Under the pieces are notes generated by a model. The model was not told the DNA's origin and did not search any database. It saw only the letters and a program-made list of their open reading frames with translations. A program made the translations under genes and the position numbers. A DNA stretch of 64,000 nt from NCBI GenBank assembly GCA_951799445.1, contig OX637287.1, forward strand, positions 2,232,001 to 2,296,000, given 5' to 3'. This stretch comes from Pseudisothecium myosuroides (taxonomy: Eukaryota > Streptophyta > Bryopsida > Hypnales > Lembophyllaceae). Shown one piece after another: positions 1 through 12,146 of this stretch (positions within the stretch are counted from its first letter, which is position 1; every line of letters begins with the position of its first letter).

Positions 1-526
1 TGATAGAAGGAAAATCTAAAACATTAATATATTTTAGATGGAATTAAAATGCACTAATCCCAATGTTGAGATTGTTCTAGCAAGTAGACTAAACCATGCA
101 AATTTTATTTTATTTTTAAATTGCAAAAATTGCATTTAGAATTGAATCTTATAAGTTATTTTTTTCAAGAAGATCCTCTAACTGCCCGAAAAACAAGAAT
201 GTCCATAACTTTCTCATAACAAATCCAAATGAAATGAATAAAAGCTTTCTCAATAGACAAAAATATAATCTATGAGAAAAAAAAAAATTTTAAATTCAAA
301 TTTTTGTAATTTTTTTAAAAATGCGCCCCGTCCCTTGTTTGGAGCTTATTTGGTCATAACTTTTGTTCTCGGGCACCGATTGTGAAAAAAATTATATTCG
401 CACAAAGCTTATCAGTTTTTCTATCTCCAAAAAAAGTTTCAAAAAATCACAAGAAAATTCAGCCCATAGGTACCTGCTTGAAATCTCGTTTGTCTCCCGA
501 AGGGACAAGGGTCCTTTAGGGGTTAA
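1..526. mobile_element. Right half of TTAA-bounded inverted-repeat element (copy 1)
   Basis: This stretch matches the right half of the full copy at 56345-57283, from its AAAATCTAAAA block through the sub-terminal CATAACTTTT block to the end CCTTTAGGGGTTAA at 513-526. The left half lies outside the window. There is no coding potential beyond short chance frames. It is a non-autonomous (MITE-like) element. Confidence 0.75.
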
Positions 527-689
527 ATTAGGCTGTTTGTTTTGTTTGTTATATTGAGATCTCCTAGAATGTGCATCCTTCTGTGGTGTTCTTGGTACCA
601 TCGGAAAGCCCTCAACAAAGAGGGATGTATAGGCTTTGTTCCGTGGCGTTTGCACCCATAGTGTGAAAGTGGTTGGATTTCACAATTTT

Positions 690-845
690 TATGAATTAAA
701 AATTAAAAAATTACTTTGACTTTTATTATGAATTAAAAAAAATGAAAATTACTTTGACTTTTATTATAAATTAAAAAATTGAAAATTACTTTTACTTTTA
801 TTATGAATTAAAAAATTAGAAAATTACTTTTACTTTTATTTTGGT
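690..845. repeat. About 43-bp tandem repeat, about four AT-rich copies
   Basis: Roughly four copies of a unit containing GAATTAAAAAAT followed by GAAAATTACTTTTACTTT stand in tandem about 350 bp upstream of the TATA box of the Dof-like gene. The copies differ by a few substitutions and indels. Confidence 0.75.
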
Positions 846-1149
846 TGTGGCAACAGCACAGGACACACTAGTTTTAATGATGTAGCAAGCGTGGCGATAG
901 AATCTAGACCATGGCACGAATGCAGTACAATCGCAGAGCCAGAACCCATCCTTGAAGTGCGGTAGAGTATCGACCAAGGTATCGACACGATCAAGGTTGT
1001 GCCCACGCAGGCTCGGCCCAACAAGCCATATCCACCATAGCCGGTTACAGACATTGAAGCCGTCGTTGCACACCCTGCAATGCGTCACAACGTTGCGCAA
1101 AGTAAAAGTTCAACTGCTAGTTACTTGTCCTCTAAGTTACGTCTTCTGT

Positions 1150-1198
1150 CCAATTGAAGCAGACATCGCTCGATCAGACCCCGCTCCCTGCTATAAAT
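1150..1198 (+). promoter_or_regulatory. Core promoter of the Dof-like gene (CCAAT and TATA boxes)
   Basis: CCAAT lies at 1150-1154 and TATAAAT at 1192-1198. The TATA box is 116 bp upstream of the first ATG of the Dof-like gene, which leaves room for a leader of about 85-90 bp. The leader is rich in CT, as is common in plant core promoters. Assignment rests on consensus and spacing only. Confidence 0.55.
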
Positions 1199-1313
1199 TC
1201 AAGGACCTTCAAGCTCCAGGCACTTCTTCAGCTCTTTAAGTTAGCTCTGCCGCTCTGCCGCTCTTCAACTGCATCCCTCCGAGTTTAGCTCTCTCCTTTC
1301 CTTTGCGTTCCGT

Positions 1314-1943
1314 ATGATGGTGAAAAACAGTAGCACGCGTTGTTACCACTGCGGCTTGGAATCCGTTGAGAACACATTCAAGTATTATAACAACGGAAAG
1401 CGAAACCAACCGCGGTATCAATGCTGCAAGTGCCAGAAATTCTTCACCTTGGGCTCCCAAGGTCGCCAGCAAGGTGTAATCTACAGGAAGCGAAACGTGG
1501 ACCCTCCCGAACTGAAGGGCTTGCCGCGAGAGTGCCGTTGCTGTGGCGTGGCTAACAATGCGCCCTTCAAATATTATAACAACAAGAATCTCTTGCAGCC
1601 TCGCTTCCAGTGCTTGAGCTGCGGACAACAATTCCAAATGCGCTTGATGGGGACTGGCGACGAGAGGCGCCTGGTGCACACCTCGTCGTATCAAAGGCCA
1701 CCCAACAACCAGAAGCTGGGCTTGGCACCAAACTCTAACTACGCATCCAACTCTGATAACGAAATTTGCGTGAAGACGCCTGTGGATCCGTGGATGCCTG
1801 TCATTGAGGAGGGGCTGGCTTTGAGTGTTGAAGATGCGCGGTATTTCGATAGAATTGAGGCTGGTTTGAAGGACGAGAATGAGGCTCCCCCACCAGCGGT
1901 GCTGTTGAGGCTCCAATTGTGGGTCTCACAGCTGCCTAACTGA
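1314..1943 (+). CDS. Protein with two tandem Dof-like zinc fingers
   Basis: This is a single-exon gene for 209 residues. Two fingers resemble the plant Dof DNA-binding domain. Finger 1 has C10, C13, C37, C40 (CX2CX23CX2C) and finger 2 has C74, C77, C100, C103 (CX2CX22CX2C). Each holds the Dof-like core FKYYNN and QPR(Y/F)QC, which corresponds to CYYNNY...QPR.FC in the classic CX2CX21CX2C domain. The aromatic stretch after the last cysteine is only partly kept (KFFT in finger 1, QQFQ in finger 2). About 33 residues separate the fingers. The C-terminal half has no recognised domain and is acidic near 150-195. The start is the first of two adjacent in-frame ATGs (1314, 1317), downstream of a TATA box. 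Known Dof proteins carry one finger and act as nuclear transcription factors. DNA binding here is inferred. The longer loops and doubled domain make it an atypical member or a separate family. Confidence 0.85.
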   Translation: MMVKNSSTRCYHCGLESVENTFKYYNNGKRNQPRYQCCKCQKFFTLGSQGRQQGVIYRKRNVDPPELKGLPRECRCCGVANNAPFKYYNNKNLLQPRFQCLSCGQQFQMRLMGTGDERRLVHTSSYQRPPNNQKLGLAPNSNYASNSDNEICVKTPVDPWMPVIEEGLALSVEDARYFDRIEAGLKDENEAPPPAVLLRLQLWVSQLPN

Positions 1944-2101
1944 CGTTGCCGCTAGAAGCAATTCTGTAGTCATAGAAGTTTGTGATGGCTTTGCCATAAT
2001 TAAGACATGGCACAATGCAATTCCAAATTTGAAAGTTGGCATGGCGTTATAGTTATGCACTACAAACAGAAGAAAAAGTAAACTTGTCATTCAACATTTG
2101 C

Positions 2102-2107
2102 AATAAA
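2102..2107 (+). terminator. Poly(A) signal of the Dof-like gene
   Basis: AATAAA stands 159 bp after the stop codon of the Dof-like gene, inside TGCAATAAATTGC. Spacing fits a plant near-upstream element. No other canonical signal was seen between the stop codon and this point. Confidence 0.5.
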
Positions 2108-3703
2108 TTGCAGCACTTGATGTCTGTGATCGCCCTGAATTACTTGCGCTTCTCTCCAATTAGCTGGTAGCCAACTATCGATTCATTCCCAACCAACACT
2201 CCACTTCTCACGTACCAGGGGGCCGATCATGTTAGCACTCGCGCATGATCATTCAAACAACTTTGTTGTTTATATTAATTGTATCTGAACTCAAAGTTTA
2301 TCAGATTTATAGGGTTCTTGGTTTTGCCAGACCACGGAGAGTCACTCACGTAACACTCTATGAGGAAACAAGTTGACAGTTAACATCCAATCGTCGATCC
2401 AGGCCAACCGAGCTAGCTCATAAAGATCCATCGTCCCCGCCATTGCTACTTGAAAATTATTCTCAAATTTTGTTGTGATCACTGGTTGTATTGAACCGTG
2501 ACCACCTACGAGGATTAATTTATGTCTGTAAACATTAAACATTCAGAATAATCATGTACACAAATGAAAACAGAAGCTAGCAAGCGACACTTAAACCTTG
2601 AAGCTCTTTTACATCCTAAGCGGTTCTGGATTGTTTTGCTGACCTTTTATTGAAGTAGCAAAAGTTTGTGTATTGCCTCACTCATGAAGATCTAAATTTC
2701 TTATGTCATTGTAGCACGAGTCAAGAATGAGATCCTATGTTCAGAATTTCTTCAATGTAAAAAAAATATATTTACAACTTTTTTTTTTCAAGGTGTTGTT
2801 TTTGTGCAATTTGGGGAGTATTTTCTTATTATTGAGACAAAGAAATTTAGGGGTTAAGATATGTGGATCAGGCAAAATACATATTGGAACAAAATAATGT
2901 AGAATCTAACCATATCAATACCATGATTTTTACAATTTAAATTTGAACTATGGAATTGATATATGGACAATTTCGATAAATTGGCACAAAAGCTCTAAGT
3001 CCAGAACTGATAGAGATTTCAGAACGCACGGTCTAAATGTATTACAAGCGCCAAGTTTGTGGAAATATGGCAATTGAACGAAGTTACGTTACACATGCTG
3101 GAAACTTCTCATGCTTGGCACAGCTCCGCCCGTGTTCCGATTCAAGCCATAAATTTTGAAGTCAATGAAAAACATATTAATTCATGCACTCCTAAAATGT
3201 AATTTCTCCCTAATCACATAGAAGTGAATGCATCAATTGGAACTCGATGAAGGCAATTCCAATTCTAAGAAACTAGAATATTCATTTTAAGTCCAACAAA
3301 GCATGGAAGTTTGCCCTTAGTCACTATATTAGTCTTCTCAGTACAAAATTTCTCAAATGAAGAGACAAGCATTACTCTGCAGAATAGTACTCAAAAAAAG
3401 ATGGTTCCCATTAAAATCCACCATTCCATCCAAAGAAAATACAAGTTGAGGATGCTTGAAATCCTACGGAGATAATCTTCATCTCTCACTGCTAATTTAT
3501 GCTAAGCTTAATATGTAGGCCAGTTATCATAATTAGCGAAGAATGCGTTCTGATCTAGAGCTATCTAAAAACCCCATCTTTGCAAAGCTACTCAGCATGA
3601 GCTGATTTCAAGATTATTACAATCGATCAATTACTGAAGAAACTCGCAATGAATGGGATAAGGTGATGGGCCAAAGTAGAAGGAAGGAGAATGTGCATCA
3701 GTA
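2108..3703. other. Intergenic DNA between convergent genes
   Basis: This lies between the 3' ends of the Dof-like gene (+) and the GH79 gene (-). It should hold the 3' UTR of the GH79 gene. A 66-codon minus-strand frame at 2342-2542 has a coding-like look but no recognised domain, no neighbour exon I could join and no ATG with good context. No repeat structure was noticed. Confidence 0.5.
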
Positions 3704-6700
3704 TCACTCACTTCGTTGAATCTTACAAATTGGAACATGTGCATCTGGCAAAACCACGAAGACAATAGAGAGAGGTGCAACTGAGATAGGGGAAGAATTA
3801 TCCTTCACAGTTGGATCCATCTCGGGAAGATCTCCAGAAAATGTTACCTCAAGAGGTGTTCCATTTAGCAAAGCAGTTTGGCTATGAAGATCTTGGTTAG
3901 GAGCAGATAAATGATACTCAAATCTCGTCCTTGAGGGTTTCCACGCCTTGAATTTTTTTGGTATGAGTTGGCGTTTCAATTTGTTGTCGCTGTGTGACAT
4001 TGGTTCGTCCTTTGAATGAGATAAAAAGATGGCAGCCACATTGACAGTGGAATTTGATAGGTTGATCAGCAGCAACGTAAGACCGCCCTGCAGAGACATG
4101 TATCCATCAGAGATATTGTATCGACACAGAGAGGAAGTTTTACTCGAGAAGAAAGAACCCCACAAAGGGTTCCAGCCTCTACCAAAGATTGAAGATATTC
4201 ATTGCTTTGGATGGCGTGAAAATCTTGAGTTTATCTGAGCAGGTGATGAAGTTGGAGCTAGTTTTCTATGTTTAACACGTACTTGAAGGATTAACATCTT
4301 GTTTCCTGGCATCATCTACAACCGAAGTGGATGTGTGGCTCACATATCATGCCAAAAGCATTTATAAATCACATCGAATGTTTCCCATACCGTAATTGTG
4401 CCTTGTTGGCAATGCGCGTATGTTCTCAGTTGCGGGTATCCTTCCAGTGTTGTTGCTAATACTTTCGTCCCCATCAGACGCTTCCATAGAAGAGCACTGC
4501 AATCATTTCCCATAAACTGTTAGAACCTGGTCAAAACATAAATGCTAAGGCTACAAATACTCATAGCAAAAGGACTGTCGATAAGTGATTAATCACTAGT
4601 ATGCTGCAATGTTCGTAGAATCTTCGATGGTGGTTACCCTCTGCCTAAGGAGATGATACGCAGCTACTAGGGCAGCAACTAATCAGAAGCACGCTGTGTT
4701 CTTTTGGGACAGGGAGAACATTTTCCAAGCGCCAGTCACTCGGAGAGAAGATACATTACTCACCTGTACATATCTGGATTCGGGTGGAAAGTAGTGGTGT
4801 TGAGCAGGCCATAGTTTCCGCCGACTAGAGTCTGACGACAGTAAGCCTTGTTATTGAAGGATGCAGCCATCCCTAATTGATCCAAGTACCTGCTCAGCAC
4901 AATCCATATTACTAGTACGCGTGAGTGAAGCCCCCATCAACCCCTAAAGGAATTCGTCAGCAAGATTCGTGGAAAAAAGACTAGTCCCAACTTCTGTTTT
5001 GTAGACATTAGTGTCACCTCCCCAGGATTGAAATGATCATAGACAGAAAAATCGATTGAAAGTTTCTACCAGAGTGTGCACGCTGTGTACAATCTTGTTT
5101 GCTAGGTCACTCTAGAAATAAAATTCAACAGGTGGTTGGAAGTAGTACTGACCAGAAGCTGAAAACAAAAGCATCAGTTACAAGATGATGGCCACTGTTG
5201 TATGCTCCACCTGCTTCACCTATCCAAGCTGATGTTGACGGAGCAGAGCTTTGAAGAATATCCTGAACTGCACGAAAGGTACCTAATTGGTTGTCCAAGT
5301 AGAGGGGATTGAGAATCTTCTCCACTAAATCAGTGCTCGACCCTGCGTTTAGAGGGAGGAGTTAAATTGACATGTCCATCTTGAAAAAGGTGAACTAATA
5401 TTTCAGAGCCATAAATAACCTCGATATAATCTGAGGCTCTCAAAATAACACTGAAGCCATTTTAATTACTATGTTCACAAGTGCAAGAAAGCATTCAAAG
5501 CAGATCAACCTTATCTCAAGGAGCTACACGATATATTTTATGTAGTGTGGTCCACATTATTGGGAGCAATCTAAATTGTTTGAAAGCATCTTTACACACC
5601 AGGGCCACTTCAACTAAGAGACCCACATCATTTAAGCTACCCACACTATTTTACATATAATATAAACCGTTGCAGGTCCACCTACATCAAATGAAAGAGC
5701 ATGAACCCACAAAAATTGAAAAAGCATACATTGTACTGTAGATTTGAAAGATAATTATTGGGGGCTTCTCTAATGAGCATCACAATGTATGATAATCCAC
5801 ACTACGTAGAATTAAAGTGTACTGCTATATGCAGCCTTGGCAAGAGAGCAGACCTGGTCCAAGATTATAAACATGGCTCGTAACTACATCCAAAACACCG
5901 GGGCCGGAGGCGTTAATGAATGTGGAAATCCATTGACGATCGAAGAATCCATCAGGTGCAATTAGCAACGGCAGCCGAGTAGAACCTTCGTAAACAGTGT
6001 CGATTATCAAGCGAAGCTCACTCATATCTTGGGCATACTGCTGAGCTGAAACGGAAGTCCCAACACCACTTCCACTCAGCTCGTTCCCTGCAATCACAAC
6101 TTCATTTGTTAAATGTCTGCCTATCATCCCTCTTGGCATTTAGCTTACGAAGTCCGTAGCTACTTGCTCATGTCAGTACCTAATGTCCCTATAAGTGACG
6201 CTATTCAAATCTCCTAGCTGCTTTGGTGAAAAACACATGTGCACGTCAAATGGATACGCAAACGGGATGTTTCACAACGTAGTTCTTTACCCAATTCCCA
6301 TGCGTCTATTTGGATGCCTTGCTGGACTGTAAAATCGATGAGGGACCGTGCATTAGAAGAATCCCAAGGACCCCAGGCATTGCTTACTTGTTGGCGATTG
6401 TATAAAGCATTCAGTCCAAAAGCGACTAGAGTTCTGCAAAAGAGCCAAAACCAAATAAGAAATTCTTCCTCAGAAAATCGATCAAACAGAAAGAACGAAA
6501 CGGCAATCTAGCTTCCAAGCATGAAATCAGGATGTAATTTGCAATCTTGACATAATCACTACAGCCAAATCACTCAGAACAACCGCTATAACCCTCGAAT
6601 TTGAGGCCCAACTTATAATGCAGATGCTTTACCAGTCCACGATCAATCCGTTAACCAGAGACTATCAGAAATGCATCTGTAACATCATATTTTTCTAGGA

Positions 6701-8320
6701 TAATGCAATTCACGGGGGTTCATAGTCTCCAAAATAATTAAACGTTCGCATACCCAGTCTTTGCGAACAATGCATTGAGAGCAATCCATCGTTCCATGGA
6801 TAAACACCCTTCCCGAAATCCAAACATGTACGTCGGGTCTTTGATTATGGGCAGGCACGTCTGTTCAGGAAGTAGTCCAACGTCGTAAACAATGTTGTCT
6901 TCCAGAGTTCCTCCAAGCCGGATCCGGAAGGGATACAAGGCTGAATACTCAAGCCATCAGAACAAGACCACCAACGCAAGTTAGCACATTCGAAAACCCC
7001 TCCATCGTCCAAGACAGACAATGGAGAACGAAAACAGATGTAAGTTTACCAAAATAATGTATTTGAAATAGAGTATGCACAACCAGAAAAAAATCATGCA
7101 ATGGAGGACATATGCGGGAGATGCCACACCTGTGAGAGATTTCTCAAGCAACGGATTAGCGAGATCCTGCACAACCATGAGGACAAAAATATAGTTAAAT
7201 TAAGAAGTTCGCAATCTGACGATATAACATGCATGTATAATGCTTAACATGCATTCACAAACCTCACAACTCGGCTTGCAAACACAAATCGTTCATAGCT
7301 GCTAACCCTAGTATCTTGATGTCAAATAAAGCAAAGCCATGAAGGATACAAGACTGATCATTCTGATCTGAAGGTCTTGAGATACATGAATACGTGAACG
7401 AAGTAGAGAAGGATAGTGACACCAACTAACTATCCTATATTGCCTTCAAGATAACCTTGCTGGACTCCTTGTGAGCGACATAAAGACAGCTGAGGTTGAG
7501 GAGACACAGAGTGAAGGCCACGAAGGATATGACAAGGCTTTTTCTCTCCAAAGACTGGCGTCAGTATTGAGGGAGAGAGGAAGCAACGTCTCTGAGGATG
7601 TTATGCGAGGACAACAATGCATCCCGCAGTTTTGATGCATCGTTGTAAGACCTGAACAAGGTGCTACTGAATCTATTCATTCAATTTATTCATTTACTTC
7701 TCCTGCAATGGTAAGGAACCCTACATGAACTCTTCACATGTTTTCCCATTACAGAGACTTTTAAGTGAACTATTACAGTGATTTGGGGTTGTCAAGACGC
7801 AAAACTACAATAATCTGCGTACTACTCCGTAAAATAGTTTCAGTCAATGCCCACTCTATTCATCTAACGACCTGAAACTAAGGCATTTGCAGATAAAGCG
7901 TTGGCACAAAAGAACTTCATTTCACAAACTGCAGGAGCAAATTTGATGCAAATAGCAGGAGCAGCAGGAGCGTATACAGGATTAGGCAATACAGGACCAT
8001 GGCTAACAAGCGAGGAGAGCTGAAAAAGTGAGCTTTGAATTCTGACTTACGAGGTTAAGAAGTGAAGCTTGACCCCAGGCACAAGTTCCATAGTCGCATT
8101 TGTCAGGAGGCCACCAGTCCAAAGTTGCACACAAAAACGCCTCGTCCGTGGTAGCCAGGACAGCGCTGGCGTCCACTTCGACGACCAGTACATCATCAGC
8201 GACTGTCGCACACAAATTCGTGATATTCGAGCATTTGAGCAATGCGGATGCAGACAGGAGCTTGGACGTGAACAGCAGCCACCGAAACAACAGTCCCGCC
8301 ATAGACGCGCACTTCAACAT
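3704..8320 (-). CDS. Heparanase-like GH79 beta-glucuronidase, nine exons
   Basis: The product is a secreted glycoside hydrolase of family 79, which in plants removes glucuronosyl residues from arabinogalactan proteins. Exons, transcript order: 8320-8051, 7166-7130, 6940-6754, 6433-6291, 6087-5854, 5342-5153, 4889-4764, 4496-4391, 4087-3704. All introns are GT-AG and keep frame, giving 558 residues, close to plant relatives of about 540. A hydrophobic signal peptide (MAGLLFRWLLF) opens the protein. Family blocks appear in order: CATLDWWPP, RIRLGGTLED, FGFREGCLSMERW, WGPWDSSN, GNELSG, SHVYNLGPG, IGEAGGAYNSG, YLDQLGMAA, ALLWKRLMG, YAHC, LLLINLSNST, PISVAPLSIVFVVLP. The acid/base Glu is about residue 215 (GNELSG) and the nucleophile about 333 (IGEAGG); both are present, so the enzyme looks intact. 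First in-frame ATG is 8320; 8302 (552 residues) is a good alternative. The 883-bp first intron is the largest. Confidence 0.92.
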
Positions 8321-10310
8321 CTTCACTTCAACCACGCGTGCTCGCTCGCGACCACACCAATACACTGCTTAATATTGCGCCGAAACACAATCAAACCTTG
8401 AGATCATCGTCCCCGCGCTCCTCCAACTGGTACTCAGCAACAATTTCTCCGCCGTGTCATCTTTTCCGTTATGAACAATGTGTCACGAGATGTTTACTAC
8501 CGAGTAGATTGAAATCGTCTCTATCTATTCAAGTACCGGTGTATTAACTCCGCAGAACGGCTGACACACAGCAACGAAGTGCAGTGAGCTTCAATCCTCA
8601 AACTTGTACCGGACTACTAAGGAATTAAGCTCACCTATCGACAGAAAAACAGAAGAATTTCGAATTGGGCTCTTTGGAAAACGACGAAGCTCTCTGCGAA
8701 GTCCTTATTAGCACACACGTGCACATGAAATCATGGCGATATGGAATTGCAAGTCGCAGAATCCGACTGCAAAAACAGAGGAACTGAACAGGGGAGGCTG
8801 CTTACACGCATATAGGAAAGGGAGCCCATAGCCGTGAGAAAGAAAGCACGGGGTTAGGATTTGGGATTGTGTGACCGTGAAGGGATGAGCAGATACTTTG
8901 CCTTTCAGGCAAGTTACTGGGTTGTGAACTTTGATGGTGAGTCTCGCTTGCAGTATGCTCTACTCAAATTTTGAATTAGGTGGTACGCACCTATAATTGT
9001 CACTAATTACAACTGAGCAGAGTTACTATTATTAGACATACATTATATTTACTGGTTTTATTTGCAACTGAAAAGAGGATTCTAATGCACTTTAGTATGC
9101 ATTGATTGGACATTGTATGAGTAAGTTATGAATTTTCAAACTGCTACTCTAAGTGTACCAAAATCAACACAAGGCTTCTTAAACTCTCATGTTTTAATTG
9201 TATACATCTTGTGTAATCAATATCTAGGTTATTGTGATGCTTTCTGGTTCAACTATGGGTGTTGCATTTTTTTATTTATTTTTTATTTTTTGAAACCGGG
9301 GTGTTGCATTTTGGGCAATGTTGATTATAGGTGTACATACCTCAGAGGTGTTGGAGTTGGTGGATGGCTCCTTGAATTCTATGAAAGAAGATAGATGTGA
9401 TATTCTATATTTTTCCACTTTTATATTCACTAGTGAATATTAACACCCATTTAGCTATAGTATAACATTGTTTGATAGGGCATACGTGCTTCTAACAATG
9501 TAGAAGGAACATTAACTCAAAACAAGGAAATTATTTTCAATGTGAGACAAAGAGGATTGGCCACCTCATGACATTGGCTTTCTTGCGTACTTGACTCTTT
9601 CTTCAAGTTGAAGGGAGTCAAAATTATTGGTGAACAATCTTATGCTCCTAAAAATTAATTTACATAAAAATATGATAGATTTGAGTCAAACAAATATTGA
9701 CTACAAATAAAAGGAAGAACATACAATCATTTTTGTAGCATCATAGTTATTTTGTTGTAAATTGCCAAAGATACTACCAACATATAAAAAATGTGATGTT
9801 AAATTTACCAAAATTAGTAGCTTCAACCAAACTTGTGGAGCTATAAAATGAATAAAGAAGAGCTAAAGATTATTTTCAAGATTGCTTTCGAATGCAATAG
9901 AGCACCCTTGATTTATATTCAATTGGATAGATTGCACTCGATACCTATTGCATACTCACTTTAAATTGCAAAATCCTCATCTTGAAGAAATCTTGTACAT
10001 AATTATAGAGTTAATTGTAAAGTTGTCTTGTGTTTGTGAACCTATGTCAGAGGAAGGTTTAACTAAGAATAGAACAAAACAAACACAGCACCAAACTCAA
10101 TTAGACCTGAGTTTGGATGCTCCAAGGAGTTTGGTCCTGTATTTTTTCCAAACTCCGGCTCCTAGTCCTACCTTGCACACACTTTACAATTAACTCTAAT
10201 AAGTTGCTAATTAACAATTCAAGTTTCTACTAGTGAACCCTTATTCTTTTTATTTTTTCCATATACGATTCCCTAGTCAAGCTCTTCCTCTTCTACCTAA
10301 CCCTACTATT
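8321..10310. other. 5' flank of the GH79 gene and AT-rich spacer
   Basis: The part nearest the gene (8321-8950) has balanced base composition and probably holds the promoter and leader of the minus-strand GH79 gene. From about 8960 the DNA turns AT-rich. No gene, RNA or clear repeat was recognised here. Confidence 0.4.
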
Positions 10311-10313
10311 GTC

Positions 10314-10674
10314 ATCATCACAAAGTTTAGACCCTACGATTTGGCAACAATTATTGTGCGGTTATCGTTGTTTCATGGGTTCATACCATAATCGCACTGA
10401 CTCAGTGTATTTTTACGCACTGAATCAGTGCGAAAACAATGAATATCAGTAGCGTACGGTTTATGTACTTTAACTATACAATTGTTGTATCAAAACTGCA
10501 CAGCAATCATATAGTTAAAGTACATAAACCGTACGCTATTGATATTCATTGTTTTCGCACTGATTCAGTGCGTAAAAATACACTAAGTCAGTGAGATTAT
10601 GGTACAAACCCATGAAACAACGATAACCGCACGATAATTGTTGCCAAATTGTAGGGTCTAAACTTTGTGATGAT
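10314..10674. mobile_element. 361-bp near-perfect hairpin (foldback MITE or small-RNA precursor)
   Basis: The arms 10314-10478 and 10510-10674 pair without gaps around a 31-base loop (10479-10509). About eight mismatches were seen in 165 pairs, or roughly 95 percent identity. The outer ends read ATCATCACAAAG and CTTTGTGATGAT. No protein is encoded. A transcript would fold into one long stem. No convincing target-site duplication was found, so a foldback MITE and a hairpin small-RNA locus are both possible. Confidence 0.9.
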
Positions 10675-11584
10675 CCCTTTCCTCTTCCTAGCCAATCCTC
10701 CTCTGGCAATAGGAACTACTTCCCCCACTTCCACCCCCACCCCACCATTTTCTTTCCTCATTGGTCCCCTTCTCTTCTCCTTTGCCCCCCTTGCTCCCTT
10801 GCCTACTCCAACCCAAATTGCTCGCCGCCTCTAAGGCAACATAATCTTTTATTAAAGTGTCCTCCTCCCTAACATCCAAAAAAAGGGTAAATTTGAAATA
10901 GACTTGTCGGTTTAGGATTTAAAATTACAGAAAACATTGTCATGCCAACTTTCAAGGATGTAAAGATCACGACAAATTACTGCATTAAATACACATCTTT
11001 ACACATTGACCGGACATCATTCCATGCAAATTGAAAGAATTTATATGTTGAAAATGATCCATTTAAGTACGGACACACATTTCTACAATGTACAGTTTCT
11101 ATTATTTGACTTTCTATTGCTAGACTTGTCAAACTATTATACTTTTTGATCAACAAATTGAAGAAGATTTTGATGAACCAAAGAATGCATCATTTCAATA
11201 ACCGGTATACAAAGTTATGAGGGTTCAAAATTTATTTGGTAGATGTTCTAAAATCATTTCTTCAATACTAGATATGTTTTCATGTACGAGATGTACTCGT
11301 TGAGATCATTGGAATAAGCGGTGCTTTTATGCACCTTGTGCTTATGGGCATCTCTCAACATTATTTAAACATTCAACGATTTGGATATAAAATTGATCTT
11401 TAGGTTTTTGAACCGTAATGCTAAGTTAGCATTAAAAGGTGTACATTTTAGACCGAATTTGTAAAGATCACTTTTGCAACATGATCACAATGACATGTGA
11501 CTACCTTTTACTTCAAATGTTCTTGATTTCAAGAACATAACCGTTAGGATGGATTTACATGTAAGATCAATGGGCAAAAAAATA

Positions 11585-12146
11585 CTCCCTCCATCCTAAA
11601 ATGATCTTCTTGTTGCATGTTCTATAAATTAATTTTGAATTGTTTGTTAATATTGACAGCAAGTTGCAATGTACTTAAATTTATATTGTATATATGCTAT
11701 TTATTGAAAGCACAATCTAAAAACAGTGTGGCTAACTATTTGAAAATAGTAAGATGTAACCTTTCCAACTTCTTCTCAACAATGGGCACCTAAGACTTGG
11801 GCCAATCATGGTAAATCTCTACATCCTTGATTTCCCAAGTATATGGGTGTACAAATAAGTTCATCACATATTGTGGGCCCACTAATGATTGCATGACATC
11901 TTGTGGTGTTGGATGGAATTTGTATTGCAAATCAACGATCACCAGTGCTCTTCAAAATGCCTCCAAAATCCCATTTTTTAGCCTCCTATAACTTCAAGTT
12001 CAAAATTAATCTAAAACTCAAATTTGCAAGACAATAGGAGATCATTGAATTTATTTATAACTCAAAACAAAATTAAAAAATGTTGATTTTTAACCTTAAT
12101 CTGAAACATTTTGTTGAATAAGAAGATCATTTTGGGACGGGAAGAG
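11585..12146. mobile_element. Stowaway-like (Tc1/mariner-type) MITE
   Basis: The left end reads CTCCCTCCATCC then TAAAATGATCTTCTT just after a TA dinucleotide. The right end carries the inverse AAGAAGATCATTTT then GGGACGGG. The CTCCCTCCRTCC-type end is the hallmark of plant Stowaway MITEs. The right terminus has degenerated in its last bases, so its exact end and TA duplication are uncertain. No transposase is encoded in the 560 bp. Confidence 0.65.

Noticed and set aside
1236..1916. 226-codon minus-strand frame
   Set aside because: It is the antisense shadow of the Dof-like gene. The plus frame has paired cysteines and conserved cores in both repeats.
2342..2542. 66-codon minus-strand frame with a coding-like look
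   Set aside because: No domain, no joinable exon and no homologous block recognised. It lies in the likely 3' flank of the GH79 gene.
10314..10674. Calling the hairpin a microRNA gene
   Set aside because: The stem is far longer than usual plant microRNA precursors, and no mature sequence or target can be shown from sequence alone.
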